Shown here in pieces: positions 38,723 to 45,774 of a DNA stretch of 64,000 bases; the stretch's first letter is position 1, and the number at the start of each line of letters is the position of its first letter. The DNA is from Rhodothermales bacterium (lineage in GTDB: Bacteria; Bacteroidota; Rhodothermia; Rhodothermales; Bin80), in NCBI GenBank assembly GCA_028278205.1, contig JANQES010000050.1, positions 20,832 to 84,831 on the forward strand. Reading direction: 5' to 3'. Position numbers and translations under genes: made by a program. The notes beneath the pieces were generated by a model. That model had not been told where the DNA came from. It ran no database searches and saw nothing but the letters and a program-made list of their open reading frames with translations.

Positions 38723-38776
38723 TTCGACGATCCCGTTTGTAGACATGCCTTAACCCGTAATCCGAAACCCATAACC

Positions 38777-39292
38777 CTACGCCCCCAGTTGTTTGGGCTT
38801 TCTCAACCCCTCCAGCAGCGCGTCGCCGTTGCCTTCGCTGAGCGCCTCTTCGACGAAGGCGGCCAGTAGCGCGCGGAGGCGGCCCGGGTCGGGGTCGAGG
38901 TCGGCGAGAACGTAGGCGGCGTGTTTGAGGAGGCTGCGCCACGAGTCGTTGTCGGGGAAGAAAGCGCGGCCCAGGGCAGTGTTCGAGACAAAGTCGAGGC
39001 GTAGTTCGAAGAAGCCGTGGAAGCGTTCGAGTTCGGCCAGTTCGTCGTCCGTGAAGCAGGCGTTGAAGCGAGCGAGGTCTTCGCCGGAGCGGTCGCCTTT
39101 GAGGCCGTGGAGGTAGCTCTCGCCGGGCACGTAGATTTCATCGAACCAGAGCCGGGCCAGCGCAGCGGCCAGTTCTTCGGGCAGGGCATGCCGGCGACAG
39201 GCAGCCTGGCATTCCTCCGACGTCAGAAACGCCAAAAACACCACCACACGCTCGCGGAAGTCAGACGTGGATGTCGATAGCTCCTTTTTCAT
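38777..39292 (-). CDS. Hypothetical protein, 171 aa
   Basis: A soluble, acidic, mostly helical protein: MKKELSTSTSDFRERVVVFL, LTSEECQAACRRHALPEELA, FTDDELAELERFHGFFELRL and a C-terminal LRALLAAFVEEALSEGNGDA. No signal peptide, no membrane segment, no family that I recognise. It ends just beyond a single-arm run of AACCC(G/A)TAA words. The next minus-strand gene lies upstream with only a 38-base gap, so the two probably form a small operon read leftward. Confidence 0.62.
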   Translation of the reverse strand: MKKELSTSTSDFRERVVVFLAFLTSEECQAACRRHALPEELAAALARLWFDEIYVPGESYLHGLKGDRSGEDLARFNACFTDDELAELERFHGFFELRLDFVSNTALGRAFFPDNDSWRSLLKHAAYVLADLDPDPGRLRALLAAFVEEALSEGNGDALLEGLRKPKQLGA

Positions 39293-39330
39293 TCACCCCC
39301 TTATGGATTTTGATCGCAGGTCAAAATCCC

Positions 39331-39690
39331 TCAAAACTCAATCTCCGGCAGGTTTTGCCAGCGCGGTTCGCCCTGCGGTTTGAAGTTTTGCGTGGCGACG
39401 AAATGCCAGCCCTGATGAAAGTTGAGCTTGAACTTGCCGCCGCCGTAATGCTCGAACAGATACCCCATCGGATCGTGGATCAGATCCATCATCTCCAGAA
39501 CGGGACCGCGCGCGAGGCCTTTGAAACGGACGGAATTCTGCCACGGCTCCTGCACCAACACCGTCACCGACGATTCGCTGAGCGCCTTGAGAAACGCCTG
39601 TTCGAGTTCGTCGTCGGTCGGGTGGGCAGCGCCGGCCTTGGTCAACTGCTTTGTGATGTACTTCTTGTAGAGCGTCCAGACCCAATCCAT
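39331..39690 (-). CDS. Hypothetical protein, 119 aa
   Basis: A small soluble protein beginning MDWVWTLYKKYITKQLTKAG and ending GWHFVATQNFKPQGEPRWQN followed by LPEIEF. It has a helical first half and an aromatic-rich C-terminal half with strands (FKLNFHQGWHFVATQ). No signal or recognised domain. It precedes the 171-residue hypothetical gene in a minus-strand pair. Function unknown. Confidence 0.62.
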   Translation of the reverse strand: MDWVWTLYKKYITKQLTKAGAAHPTDDELEQAFLKALSESSVTVLVQEPWQNSVRFKGLARGPVLEMMDLIHDPMGYLFEHYGGGKFKLNFHQGWHFVATQNFKPQGEPRWQNLPEIEF

Positions 39691-39733
39691 CGTCTCACCG
39701 CATTGTTAATCCGTCGTGGAAAATGCGCAAACC

Positions 39734-39761
39734 TTGTTTCGCCGTCTTGACATTTTATAAT
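39734..39761 (+). promoter_or_regulatory. Candidate promoter for the cupredoxin-like gene
   Basis: TTGTTT (39734-39739), a 16-base spacer and TATAAT (39756-39761) in an AT-rich stretch 135 bases before the ATG. A TTGACA at 39747 is too near the TATAAT to be its partner. Confidence 0.4.
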
Positions 39762-39896
39762 TTATTCAATATTTCAGCAAGGTCTTTACGGAACCCAGTG
39801 AAGTTGAGCCCCCTCGGCGATTATGCACCCCCTCGCCCGCCCGTCTCAGCTTTGTCTCCCACCCACCCCATCGACGAACCAAACGGGAAGAACTAC

Positions 39897-40673
39897 ATGC
39901 GACTCAAAGCCTCTTTTCTCGCAGTAACGATTGCGCTTATAGCAGCGGGATGCGGCGGCGGTGGCGACGCCCCGGCACCCGACGCCCCGGCGGCCTCGCA
40001 AGACGCCCCGCCTGCGGCAGCAGCCACGCCGATGGGCACCGCCTCCATCGCAGGAACCATCTCCTTCGACGGCACTCCTCCCGCCCCGACGCCGGTGCGC
40101 ATGAAGCCGGAATGCATGGAATTGCACGACGGACCGCCGGTCTCGGACAACGTCGTCGTGACCGATGGCAAGCTCAAATCGGTCTTCGTTCATGTTTCGG
40201 CGGGGCTTCCGGATGGCTATTCCTACCCGCCTCCGTCCGAGCCTGCCGTGCTCGACCAGGAAGGGTGCATGTATGTGCCGCGCGTCCTCGGTATGCAGAC
40301 CGGCCAGACGTTCCGCATCGAGAACAGCGACCCGTTCCAGCACAACATCCACCCCGTGCCGGAGAGCAACCGGGGCTTCAACGAATCGACGCCCAATGAA
40401 GGCGACTATTTAGAGAAGAGATTCCTGGTCGTGGAAAAGGCCATCTCCGTCAAGTGCGACGTGCATAGCTGGATGCAGGCCTTTGCCTTCGTGCTCGATC
40501 ATCCCTACTTCGGCGTCTCGGGCGACGACGGCAGCTTTAGCATCAGCGGCCTACCCGCCGGCACCTACACCATCGAAGCCTGGCACGAGGACTTCGGCAC
40601 GCAGACGATGGAAGTCACCGTCGGCGACGGCGAGGCCGGCACCGCCGATTTCACCTTCTCGGCAGCAGGCTAA
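39897..40673 (+). CDS. Blue-copper-like lipoprotein with C-terminal carboxypeptidase-regulatory fold
   Basis: This 258-residue lipoprotein (lipobox IAAGCGG, Cys19) has an Ala/Pro linker and a beta-rich domain at ~48-195. His149 (FQHNIHP), Cys187, His190 and Met193 (CDVHSWM) follow the C-x2-H-x2-M spacing of amicyanin-type cupredoxins. A short beta domain (GVSGDDGSFSISGLPAGTYT) of the carboxypeptidase-regulatory-like type ends the protein. The start at 39897 gives the signal peptide; the frame before it has none. It sits just upstream of the A1 oxidase operon, separated by a strong terminator, so it may be a surface-anchored electron donor. Redox activity is inferred from the ligands only. Confidence 0.75.
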   Translation: MRLKASFLAVTIALIAAGCGGGGDAPAPDAPAASQDAPPAAAATPMGTASIAGTISFDGTPPAPTPVRMKPECMELHDGPPVSDNVVVTDGKLKSVFVHVSAGLPDGYSYPPPSEPAVLDQEGCMYVPRVLGMQTGQTFRIENSDPFQHNIHPVPESNRGFNESTPNEGDYLEKRFLVVEKAISVKCDVHSWMQAFAFVLDHPYFGVSGDDGSFSISGLPAGTYTIEAWHEDFGTQTMEVTVGDGEAGTADFTFSAAG

Positions 40674-40689
40674 ACCAGCGATGAAACTC

Positions 40690-40749
40690 AAAAAAGAAGC
40701 GTTCAGCATTCCAGGTAGCGTCTTTACCGAATCTGAACGCTTCTTTTTT
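40690..40749 (+). terminator. Rho-independent terminator
   Basis: AAAAAAGAAGCGTTCAG (40690-40706) pairs perfectly with CTGAACGCTTCTTTTTT (40733-40749): a 17-bp stem with a T-run, 16 bases after the cupredoxin-like stop codon. Confidence 0.88.
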
Positions 40750-40815
40750 AGGGATGAAGTGGTCATGCAACAGCAATTTGGCATTCCTCACGGTCCTACT
40801 TCGCGCCCAGGTTGG

Positions 40816-40915
40816 TGTCGGTCACTGGTCACGGGTCACTGGTCACTGGTTGAGGTCAAAGACACTAGTGACCAGTGACAGCGAGCGCTAGCGAGCGTAA
40901 TGACCAATGACCGAC
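40816..40915. repeat. Word-type inverted repeat (GGTCACTGGTCACTGG arms) with GCGAGCG core
   Basis: The left arm (40817-40851) of TCACTGG words pairs with 40863-40878 and 40900-40914. The right side is interrupted by CAGCGAGCGCTAGCGAGCG (40878-40896). The same arrangement with a nearly identical core occurs at 43557-43652. Confidence 0.78.
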
Positions 40916-41010
40916 GCAAACCCTGACGCACAGTGAAACCCCTAAGGAAAGCCACACACCTTTTGTAAGGCTCCCCGCTGCTCCCCCAGAATCAGAAAGG
41001 CGACGAAACG

Positions 41011-42864
41011 ATGGAAGAAAGTCCCCAGGGATCCACTCCCCAGGACCAGCACCAGACCAACGGCGAACAGCAGCCGCTCGATGAGGCCCCGGAGGCACAC
41101 GCCGTCGAGCACGCGCACGACGATCATCATCACGATCATCACCACGAAGAGGGGTTCTGGCGCAAGTACTGGTTCTCGACCGACCACAAGGTCATCGGGA
41201 TTCAGTACGGCATCACGGCCTTGTTCTTCCTCTTCTTCGGCTTCTGCCTGATGCTGCTGATGCGCTGGCAGTTGGCCTCGCCGGGTGCGACTATTCCCAT
41301 CCTCGGCGCGCTCACGCCCGAACTCTACAACCAGTTCGGCGCCATGCACGGCACCATCATGGTGTTTATGGGCATCGTGCCGCTGGCCGTCGGCGCCTTC
41401 GGCAACTACGTCGTGCCGTTGCAGATCGGCGCGATAGATATGGCCTTCCCCCGGCTCAACATGGCCAGCTACCACTTCTTCTTCTGGGGCGGCATCGTGA
41501 TGATGGCGAGCTTCTTCGTGCCCGAAGGCGCGGCCAAAGCCGGCTGGACCTCCTACCCGCCGCTGGCCGACATCGAGACGATGGGCCAGACGATGTGGCT
41601 CTTCGGGATGGTCTTGTTGATCACCTCGTCGCTGCTGGGCGCGATCAACTTTATCACGACGATCATCCAGCTCCGGGCCGACGGCATGACATTCTTCCGG
41701 ATGCCGTTTTTCGTGTGGGCGCAGTTCATCACGGCGTTCTTGCTGCTCTTGGCCTTCCCGCCGCTCGAAGCCGCCGGCTTCCTCCAACTGGCCGACCGCC
41801 TGCTGGGCACGAGCTTCTTCCTGCCCAGCGGCCTCGTCACCGCCGACGGCCCGCTCGAAGTAGCCGGCGGCGGCAGCCCGCTGTTGTGGCAACACCTGTT
41901 CTGGTTCCTGGCCCACCCGGAAGTTTACGTGCTGATCCTTCCGGCCATGGGCATCGTAGCCGAGATCATCGCCAACAACACACGCAAGCCGCTCTGGGGC
42001 TACAAGTTGATGGTCTATTCGGTGATTTTCCTGGGCTTCATGTCGTTCATCGTCTGGGCGCATCACATGTTCATCACCGGCATGGGCACGGCCATCAGCG
42101 CGTTCTTCCAGGTGACGACGATGATCATCTCGATCCCGTCGGTGATCATCCTCTCGGCGCTATTCATCTCACTCTGGGGTGGGTCGATCCGGTTTACGGT
42201 GCCGATGCTCTTTGCGCTGGGCTTCCTGCCGATGTTCGGCATCGGCGGGCTGACGGGCCTGCCGCTAGGGCTGGCGCCCACCGACATCCCGCTGCACGAT
42301 ACCTATTACGTGATCGGCCACTTCCACTACGTCGTGGCGCCGGGCACCATCCTGGCGCTGTTTGCCGGGGTCTATTACTGGTATCCGAAGGTGACCGGGC
42401 GCGAGATGAACGATCTGCTGGGCAAGATCCACTTCTGGGGCTCGCTCATCTTCATGAACGGGGTCTTCTTCCCGATGCTCATCCAGGGCATGGCGGGGGT
42501 CTCCCGAAGACTCTTCGACGGCGGGCTGACGTATAGCTTCTCCGAGCCGGTGTTCCATTACAACTCGTTCATGTCGATCTCGGCGTTTTTGCTGGCGGTG
42601 GCGCAGATTCCGTTCATCATCAACTTCTTCTGGAGCCTCAAGAAGGGCAAGAAAGTGGAGAAAGACAACCACTGGGACGCCACCACGCTCGAATGGTCGG
42701 CCACGCCGACGCCGCCGGTGCCCCACGGCAACTTCATCCACGTGCCGAGTGTGTACCGCGATCCCTACGAATACAGCCCGCCGACGGGTGGCCGCGAGTT
42801 CATCCCGCAGGACGAACCGCCGCCAAAGGAGACCGAAACCGAAACCATAGAAGCAGACGCCTAG
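41011..42864 (+). CDS. ctaD: Cytochrome c oxidase subunit I, A1-type heme-copper oxygen reductase
   Basis: This 617-residue catalytic subunit reduces O2 to water at a heme a3-CuB site and pumps protons. AMHGTIMVFMGIVPLAVGAF carries a low-spin heme His; HPEVYVLILPAMGIV holds the CuB His, the cross-linked Tyr and the Glu that marks A1-type enzymes; WAHHMF has the two other CuB His, and HDTYYVIGHFHYVV the heme a3 and heme a ligands. There are twelve helices plus a C-terminal extension. The N-terminus has a His-rich stretch (HAHDDHHHDHHHEE), perhaps a copper store. It is first of an operon with subunits III, IV, two small proteins and II. The second, A2-type oxidase of this genome lies at 48.9-53.2 kb. 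Confidence 0.93.
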   Translation: MEESPQGSTPQDQHQTNGEQQPLDEAPEAHAVEHAHDDHHHDHHHEEGFWRKYWFSTDHKVIGIQYGITALFFLFFGFCLMLLMRWQLASPGATIPILGALTPELYNQFGAMHGTIMVFMGIVPLAVGAFGNYVVPLQIGAIDMAFPRLNMASYHFFFWGGIVMMASFFVPEGAAKAGWTSYPPLADIETMGQTMWLFGMVLLITSSLLGAINFITTIIQLRADGMTFFRMPFFVWAQFITAFLLLLAFPPLEAAGFLQLADRLLGTSFFLPSGLVTADGPLEVAGGGSPLLWQHLFWFLAHPEVYVLILPAMGIVAEIIANNTRKPLWGYKLMVYSVIFLGFMSFIVWAHHMFITGMGTAISAFFQVTTMIISIPSVIILSALFISLWGGSIRFTVPMLFALGFLPMFGIGGLTGLPLGLAPTDIPLHDTYYVIGHFHYVVAPGTILALFAGVYYWYPKVTGREMNDLLGKIHFWGSLIFMNGVFFPMLIQGMAGVSRRLFDGGLTYSFSEPVFHYNSFMSISAFLLAVAQIPFIINFFWSLKKGKKVEKDNHWDATTLEWSATPTPPVPHGNFIHVPSVYRDPYEYSPPTGGREFIPQDEPPPKETETETIEADA

Positions 42865-42868
42865 CCTG

Positions 42869-43513
42869 ATGGATTTGCAAATCCCCTACGAAGTTATACC
42901 GCGCCGCGACACCGGCGTCAACAACGCCAAGCTGGGCATCTGGCTGTTTCTGGCCTCGGAGGTGATGCTCTTCGGTGGGCTCTTTGCCGCCTACATCTTC
43001 CTGCGCATGGGCGCGGAAGCCTGGCCCGGCATGATGATCCCCGACACAACGACCATGGCCGAACGCGCCGATCAGGTGCTCAGCGTGCCGCTGGCCACGC
43101 TCAACACGATGATCCTCATCGCCTCTAGTGTGACGATGGTGATGTCGTGGGCGTCGCTCAAACTCAACGACTTCAAAAAGTACAAGCTCTACATGGGCCT
43201 GACGATCCTGCTGGCCTTCGGCTTCCTGATCGTCAAAGCGTTCGAGTACGGCTCGAAGTTCGGGCATGACCTGTTCCCGTCGACGAACATGTTTCTGGCT
43301 GTCTATTTCGTGTTGACGGGATTGCACGCCATCCACGTGACCGGCGGCATCATCGTCAACGCCTACTTCTGGGGGCCGGGCACGAAGATGTGGACCCAGG
43401 GCAACGACCACGACAAAGCCCACTTCACCAACCGCATCGAAGTAGCCGGCCTCTACTGGCACTTCGTCGATCTGGTGTGGATTTTCTTGTTTCCGACGAT
43501 CTATCTACTTTGA
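42869..43513 (+). CDS. ctaE: Cytochrome c oxidase subunit III (A1 operon)
   Basis: This 214-residue protein of the heme-copper oxidase subunit III family starts four bases after subunit I. GIWLFLASEVMLFGGLFAAY and the C-terminal HFTNRIEVAGLYWHFVDLVW ending FLFPTIYLL are signature segments; the TGLHAIHVTGGI helix holds the conserved His pair. It has five helices instead of seven, typical of bacterial short forms. It stabilises the proton-uptake pathway of subunit I. A repeat element follows before subunit IV. Confidence 0.92.
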   Translation: MDLQIPYEVIPRRDTGVNNAKLGIWLFLASEVMLFGGLFAAYIFLRMGAEAWPGMMIPDTTTMAERADQVLSVPLATLNTMILIASSVTMVMSWASLKLNDFKKYKLYMGLTILLAFGFLIVKAFEYGSKFGHDLFPSTNMFLAVYFVLTGLHAIHVTGGIIVNAYFWGPGTKMWTQGNDHDKAHFTNRIEVAGLYWHFVDLVWIFLFPTIYLL

Positions 43514-43556
43514 GGACACCGGCGGTGCCAGTCCTGGGCGTTTTGCCTTGTTGGGG

Positions 43557-43652
43557 CGGTCACTGGTCACTAGTCATTGGTCACTGGTGGAGAATAAAAC
43601 CACTAATGACCAGTGACAGCGAGCCGAAGGCGAGCGTAATGACCAGTGACCT
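43557..43652. repeat. Word-type inverted repeat (GGTCACTGGTCACTAGTCA arms) with GCGAGCC core
   Basis: The left arm is 43557-43589; the right side is 43601-43617 and 43636-43652 around CAGCGAGCCGAAGGCGAGCG (43617-43636). It is the sister of the element at 40816 and lies inside the A1 oxidase operon. Confidence 0.78.
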
Positions 43653-43726
43653 ACGCCAAACTCGCAAACGAGCAAAACGATCAAGATTGGCCGCCCAATC
43701 CAACAAACAGCAACGAAGGAGGTGCT

Positions 43727-44065
43727 ATGGCCGAACACATGACCGTAGAAGAGGTCAAGAAACACGTCAAGGTGTACGTGATGGTCTTTGCGGCGCTGGC
43801 CGTGCTGACGGTGGTGACGGTGGCCGTCTCGTATCTTGATTTTACCATCGGGCCGGCGCTCATCGTGGCGCTGATCATCGCGCTGATCAAAGGCGGGCTG
43901 GTAGCCGGCTATTTCATGCACCTGATTTCTGAGAAGAAGGTGATCGCCTGGGTGCTCATCGTCACGGTGGTGTTTCTGGTGTGCATGTTCATCCTGTTTA
44001 TCTCGGCGCTTTCTGATCAGGAGATGTCGATGCTCTACGACGTCGTAGGCCGCTATGTCGCTTAA
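43727..44065 (+). CDS. Cytochrome c oxidase subunit IV (A1 operon)
   Basis: This 112-residue protein of the prokaryotic cytochrome c oxidase subunit IV family starts at ATG 43727 after a perfect AAGGAGG (43716-43722). Three helices: YVMVFAALAVLTVVTVAVSY, PALIVALIIALIKGGLVAGY ending in the conserved FMHL, and a third at ~78-100. It is the homologue of the N-terminal half of the COX IV-cytochrome c fusion in the A2 cluster but lacks the cytochrome. Its 3' end overlaps the next gene by 11 bases. Confidence 0.85.
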   Translation: MAEHMTVEEVKKHVKVYVMVFAALAVLTVVTVAVSYLDFTIGPALIVALIIALIKGGLVAGYFMHLISEKKVIAWVLIVTVVFLVCMFILFISALSDQEMSMLYDVVGRYVA

Positions 44066-44261
44066 GGCCTTCCACATATTCTTTATCATCGTGTCGATCC
44101 TGATGTCGTTCGGGGTCGGGGTGTGGGGTATTTACTATCACCTCACCTTCGGCAACGTCTGGTTTCTGATCATAGGGATCGGCTTGTTCGTGATCGGCAT
44201 TGCGCTGATCATCTACGGCATCAACTTCATGCGTAAGCTGAAGCACGTTGGGTACTTATGA
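44055..44261 (+). CDS. Small two-helix membrane protein
   Basis: This 68-residue protein is almost all membrane: two helices (FHIFFIIVSILMSFGVGVWG and FLIIGIGLFVIGIALIIYGI) and a short basic tail FMRKLKHVGYL. It overlaps the subunit IV gene by 11 bases and the next gene by 4, so it is translationally coupled in the oxidase operon. It may be a small accessory subunit or assembly factor. No named family. Confidence 0.75.
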   Translation: MSLKAFHIFFIIVSILMSFGVGVWGIYYHLTFGNVWFLIIGIGLFVIGIALIIYGINFMRKLKHVGYL

Positions 44262-44554
44262 TGAAAACCATACTGAAAGCATGCCTCGTGCTGGCCGGCG
44301 TCGTGCTTCTGGCGCTGCCCGACGCGGCCTATGCCTGCGAACATTGCATCGGCATCGGCGGGGCCAACGAGACGACGATCAACGCGCTGGTGATGTCGAT
44401 GGCCTCGCTCCTGGCGATGATCGGCTTCGTCGGCGGCGGCATCGGCATGTTCTTCGTCAACATGCGCAAACGCGCCCGGATGCTCGAACCCGGCGAGTTC
44501 GTCGTCAACCAGCACGGGGACCTGCGCCCCACTCCACCCGAATCCGAACGCTAA
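44258..44554 (+). CDS. Exported or membrane small protein with CEHC motif
   Basis: This 98-residue protein has a signal peptide or first helix (LVLAGVVLLALPDAAYA), then CEHCIGIGGANETTINALVM and a second helix (SLLAMIGFVGGGIGMFFVNM), with a polar cytoplasmic C-terminus. The CxxC right after the signal cleavage site could bind copper or take part in thiol exchange during CuA assembly; this is inference. The start overlaps the previous stop (ATGA). Confidence 0.72.
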   Translation: MMKTILKACLVLAGVVLLALPDAAYACEHCIGIGGANETTINALVMSMASLLAMIGFVGGGIGMFFVNMRKRARMLEPGEFVVNQHGDLRPTPPESER

Positions 44555-44578
44555 ATCCACCCAAGAAGGACACACGCA

Positions 44579-45517
44579 ATGTTCGACTTCAGCAACTTCG
44601 GGGGCATGCCCCTGGACGCCTCCGCCCACGGTGCGCCCATCGATGCCATGATGGGGTGGGTCCACGTGCTCATGCTGGCCCTGTTTCTCTTCTGGGCGCC
44701 TTTCTTCCTCTACACGCTCTACCGGTTCCGCGCCAAGAAGCAGCCCAAAGCCAACTATCACGGCGTCACGAGCAAGTGGTCGTCGTACGTCGAAGGCGCT
44801 GTGGTCGTGGCTGAGGCCGTGCTGCTGGTGGGCTTCGCCTTCCCCATCTGGGCCACGATCAAAAACGACTTTCCCACTGCCGACCAAAACCCCCTCACCA
44901 TTAACCTCATCACTGAGCAGTTTGCCTGGAACGTGGTCTATCCAGGCGGCGACGGCGAATTCGGACGGACGACGCTGACCAAACCCATCCAGATCGATCC
45001 GAGCGACCCCAGCGGCGCCGACGACATCATCGTCGCCGATGAAATGCATCTGGTCAAAGGCAGACCTACCGTCGTCGAAATCTCCTCCCAGGATGTCATC
45101 CATAGTTTCGCGCTGCCGAATATGCGCGTCAAGCAGGATGCCATTCCGGGCTTGAAGATTCCGGTGTGGTTCGTGCCGGAGATGTCTACGGCGGAGTTCC
45201 GGCAGCAAATGCAAAAGACGATGACTATCGACGCCGATCAGCAACGCCGCCGGCAATACCCGCCGTATCGATGGATCGCGATGCAGGACTACACAGGCCC
45301 CGACGGGACGGTGATCGCGGCCAGAAACCAACGCCTCTCCACCCGCATCCTCGACCGTCTCTTCGAAGCCGGCATCACCGAAGTGCTCGCCGCGCCGGAC
45401 ATGGAGATTAGCTGCGCCCAGCTCTGCGGCGGCGGCCACTACAGCATGCGCGGCACCATCATCGTCCACGAAACCCAGGCCGAGTTCGACGCTAAAATCC
45501 AGGAGTATATTTTTTAA
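44579..45517 (+). CDS. ctaC: Cytochrome c oxidase subunit II with enlarged CuA domain (A1 operon)
   Basis: This 312-residue protein has two N-terminal helices (~27-48 and ~72-93) and a periplasmic CuA domain: His175 (QDVIHSF), Cys279, Cys283, His287 and Met290 (CAQLCGGGHYSM) are the copper ligands; the residue between the cysteines is Gln where Glu is usual, but only its backbone binds. His175 and Cys279 are 104 residues apart; in well-studied CuA proteins the spacing is about 35. The ~70-residue insertion (about 202-272) includes RWIAMQDYTGPDGTVIAARN and RLSTRILDRLFEAGITEVLA. Bacteroidota homologues often have a shorter insertion here. It accepts electrons for subunit I. Last gene of the operon. 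Confidence 0.92.
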   Translation: MFDFSNFGGMPLDASAHGAPIDAMMGWVHVLMLALFLFWAPFFLYTLYRFRAKKQPKANYHGVTSKWSSYVEGAVVVAEAVLLVGFAFPIWATIKNDFPTADQNPLTINLITEQFAWNVVYPGGDGEFGRTTLTKPIQIDPSDPSGADDIIVADEMHLVKGRPTVVEISSQDVIHSFALPNMRVKQDAIPGLKIPVWFVPEMSTAEFRQQMQKTMTIDADQQRRRQYPPYRWIAMQDYTGPDGTVIAARNQRLSTRILDRLFEAGITEVLAAPDMEISCAQLCGGGHYSMRGTIIVHETQAEFDAKIQEYIF

Positions 45518-45556
45518 TCCCTTCGGGCTTAAAAAATAATGGTTTAAAAAATTGTG

Positions 45557-45604
45557 AGCCCCGTCTTGCTATCCTGAAAACTGGGATGACGAGACGGGGC
45601 TTTT
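45557..45604 (+). terminator. Terminator of the A1 oxidase operon
   Basis: AGCCCCGTCT (45557-45566) pairs with AGACGGGGCT (45592-45601), extended inward by ATCC/GGGAT, and is followed by TTTT. A weaker hairpin directly after the stop (45508-45538) is also present. Confidence 0.78.
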
Positions 45605-45605
45605 G

Positions 45606-45774
45606 CAACCGCAGATGAACACAGATAAACGCGGATGAATGATGCCAAACGCAGTCCCATCTGCGTAAATCCGCGCCCACCTTTGCAACCGCAGATGAAT
45701 GGGGATGAACGCAGATGAACACAGATAATCTGCTGATCTATCTGCGTGAATCCGCGCCCATCTGCGGTTGCCAT
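45606..45774. repeat. Nested word-type inverted repeats (GCAGATGAACACAGATAAAC arms)
   Basis: Two tandem left arms (45606-45637 and 45688-45729) of CGCAGATGAA/CACAGATAA words and two right arms (45658-45683 and 45740-45773) of ATCTGCGTGAATCCGCGCCC words. It is a doubled element, one copy following the other, between convergent genes. Confidence 0.78.
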
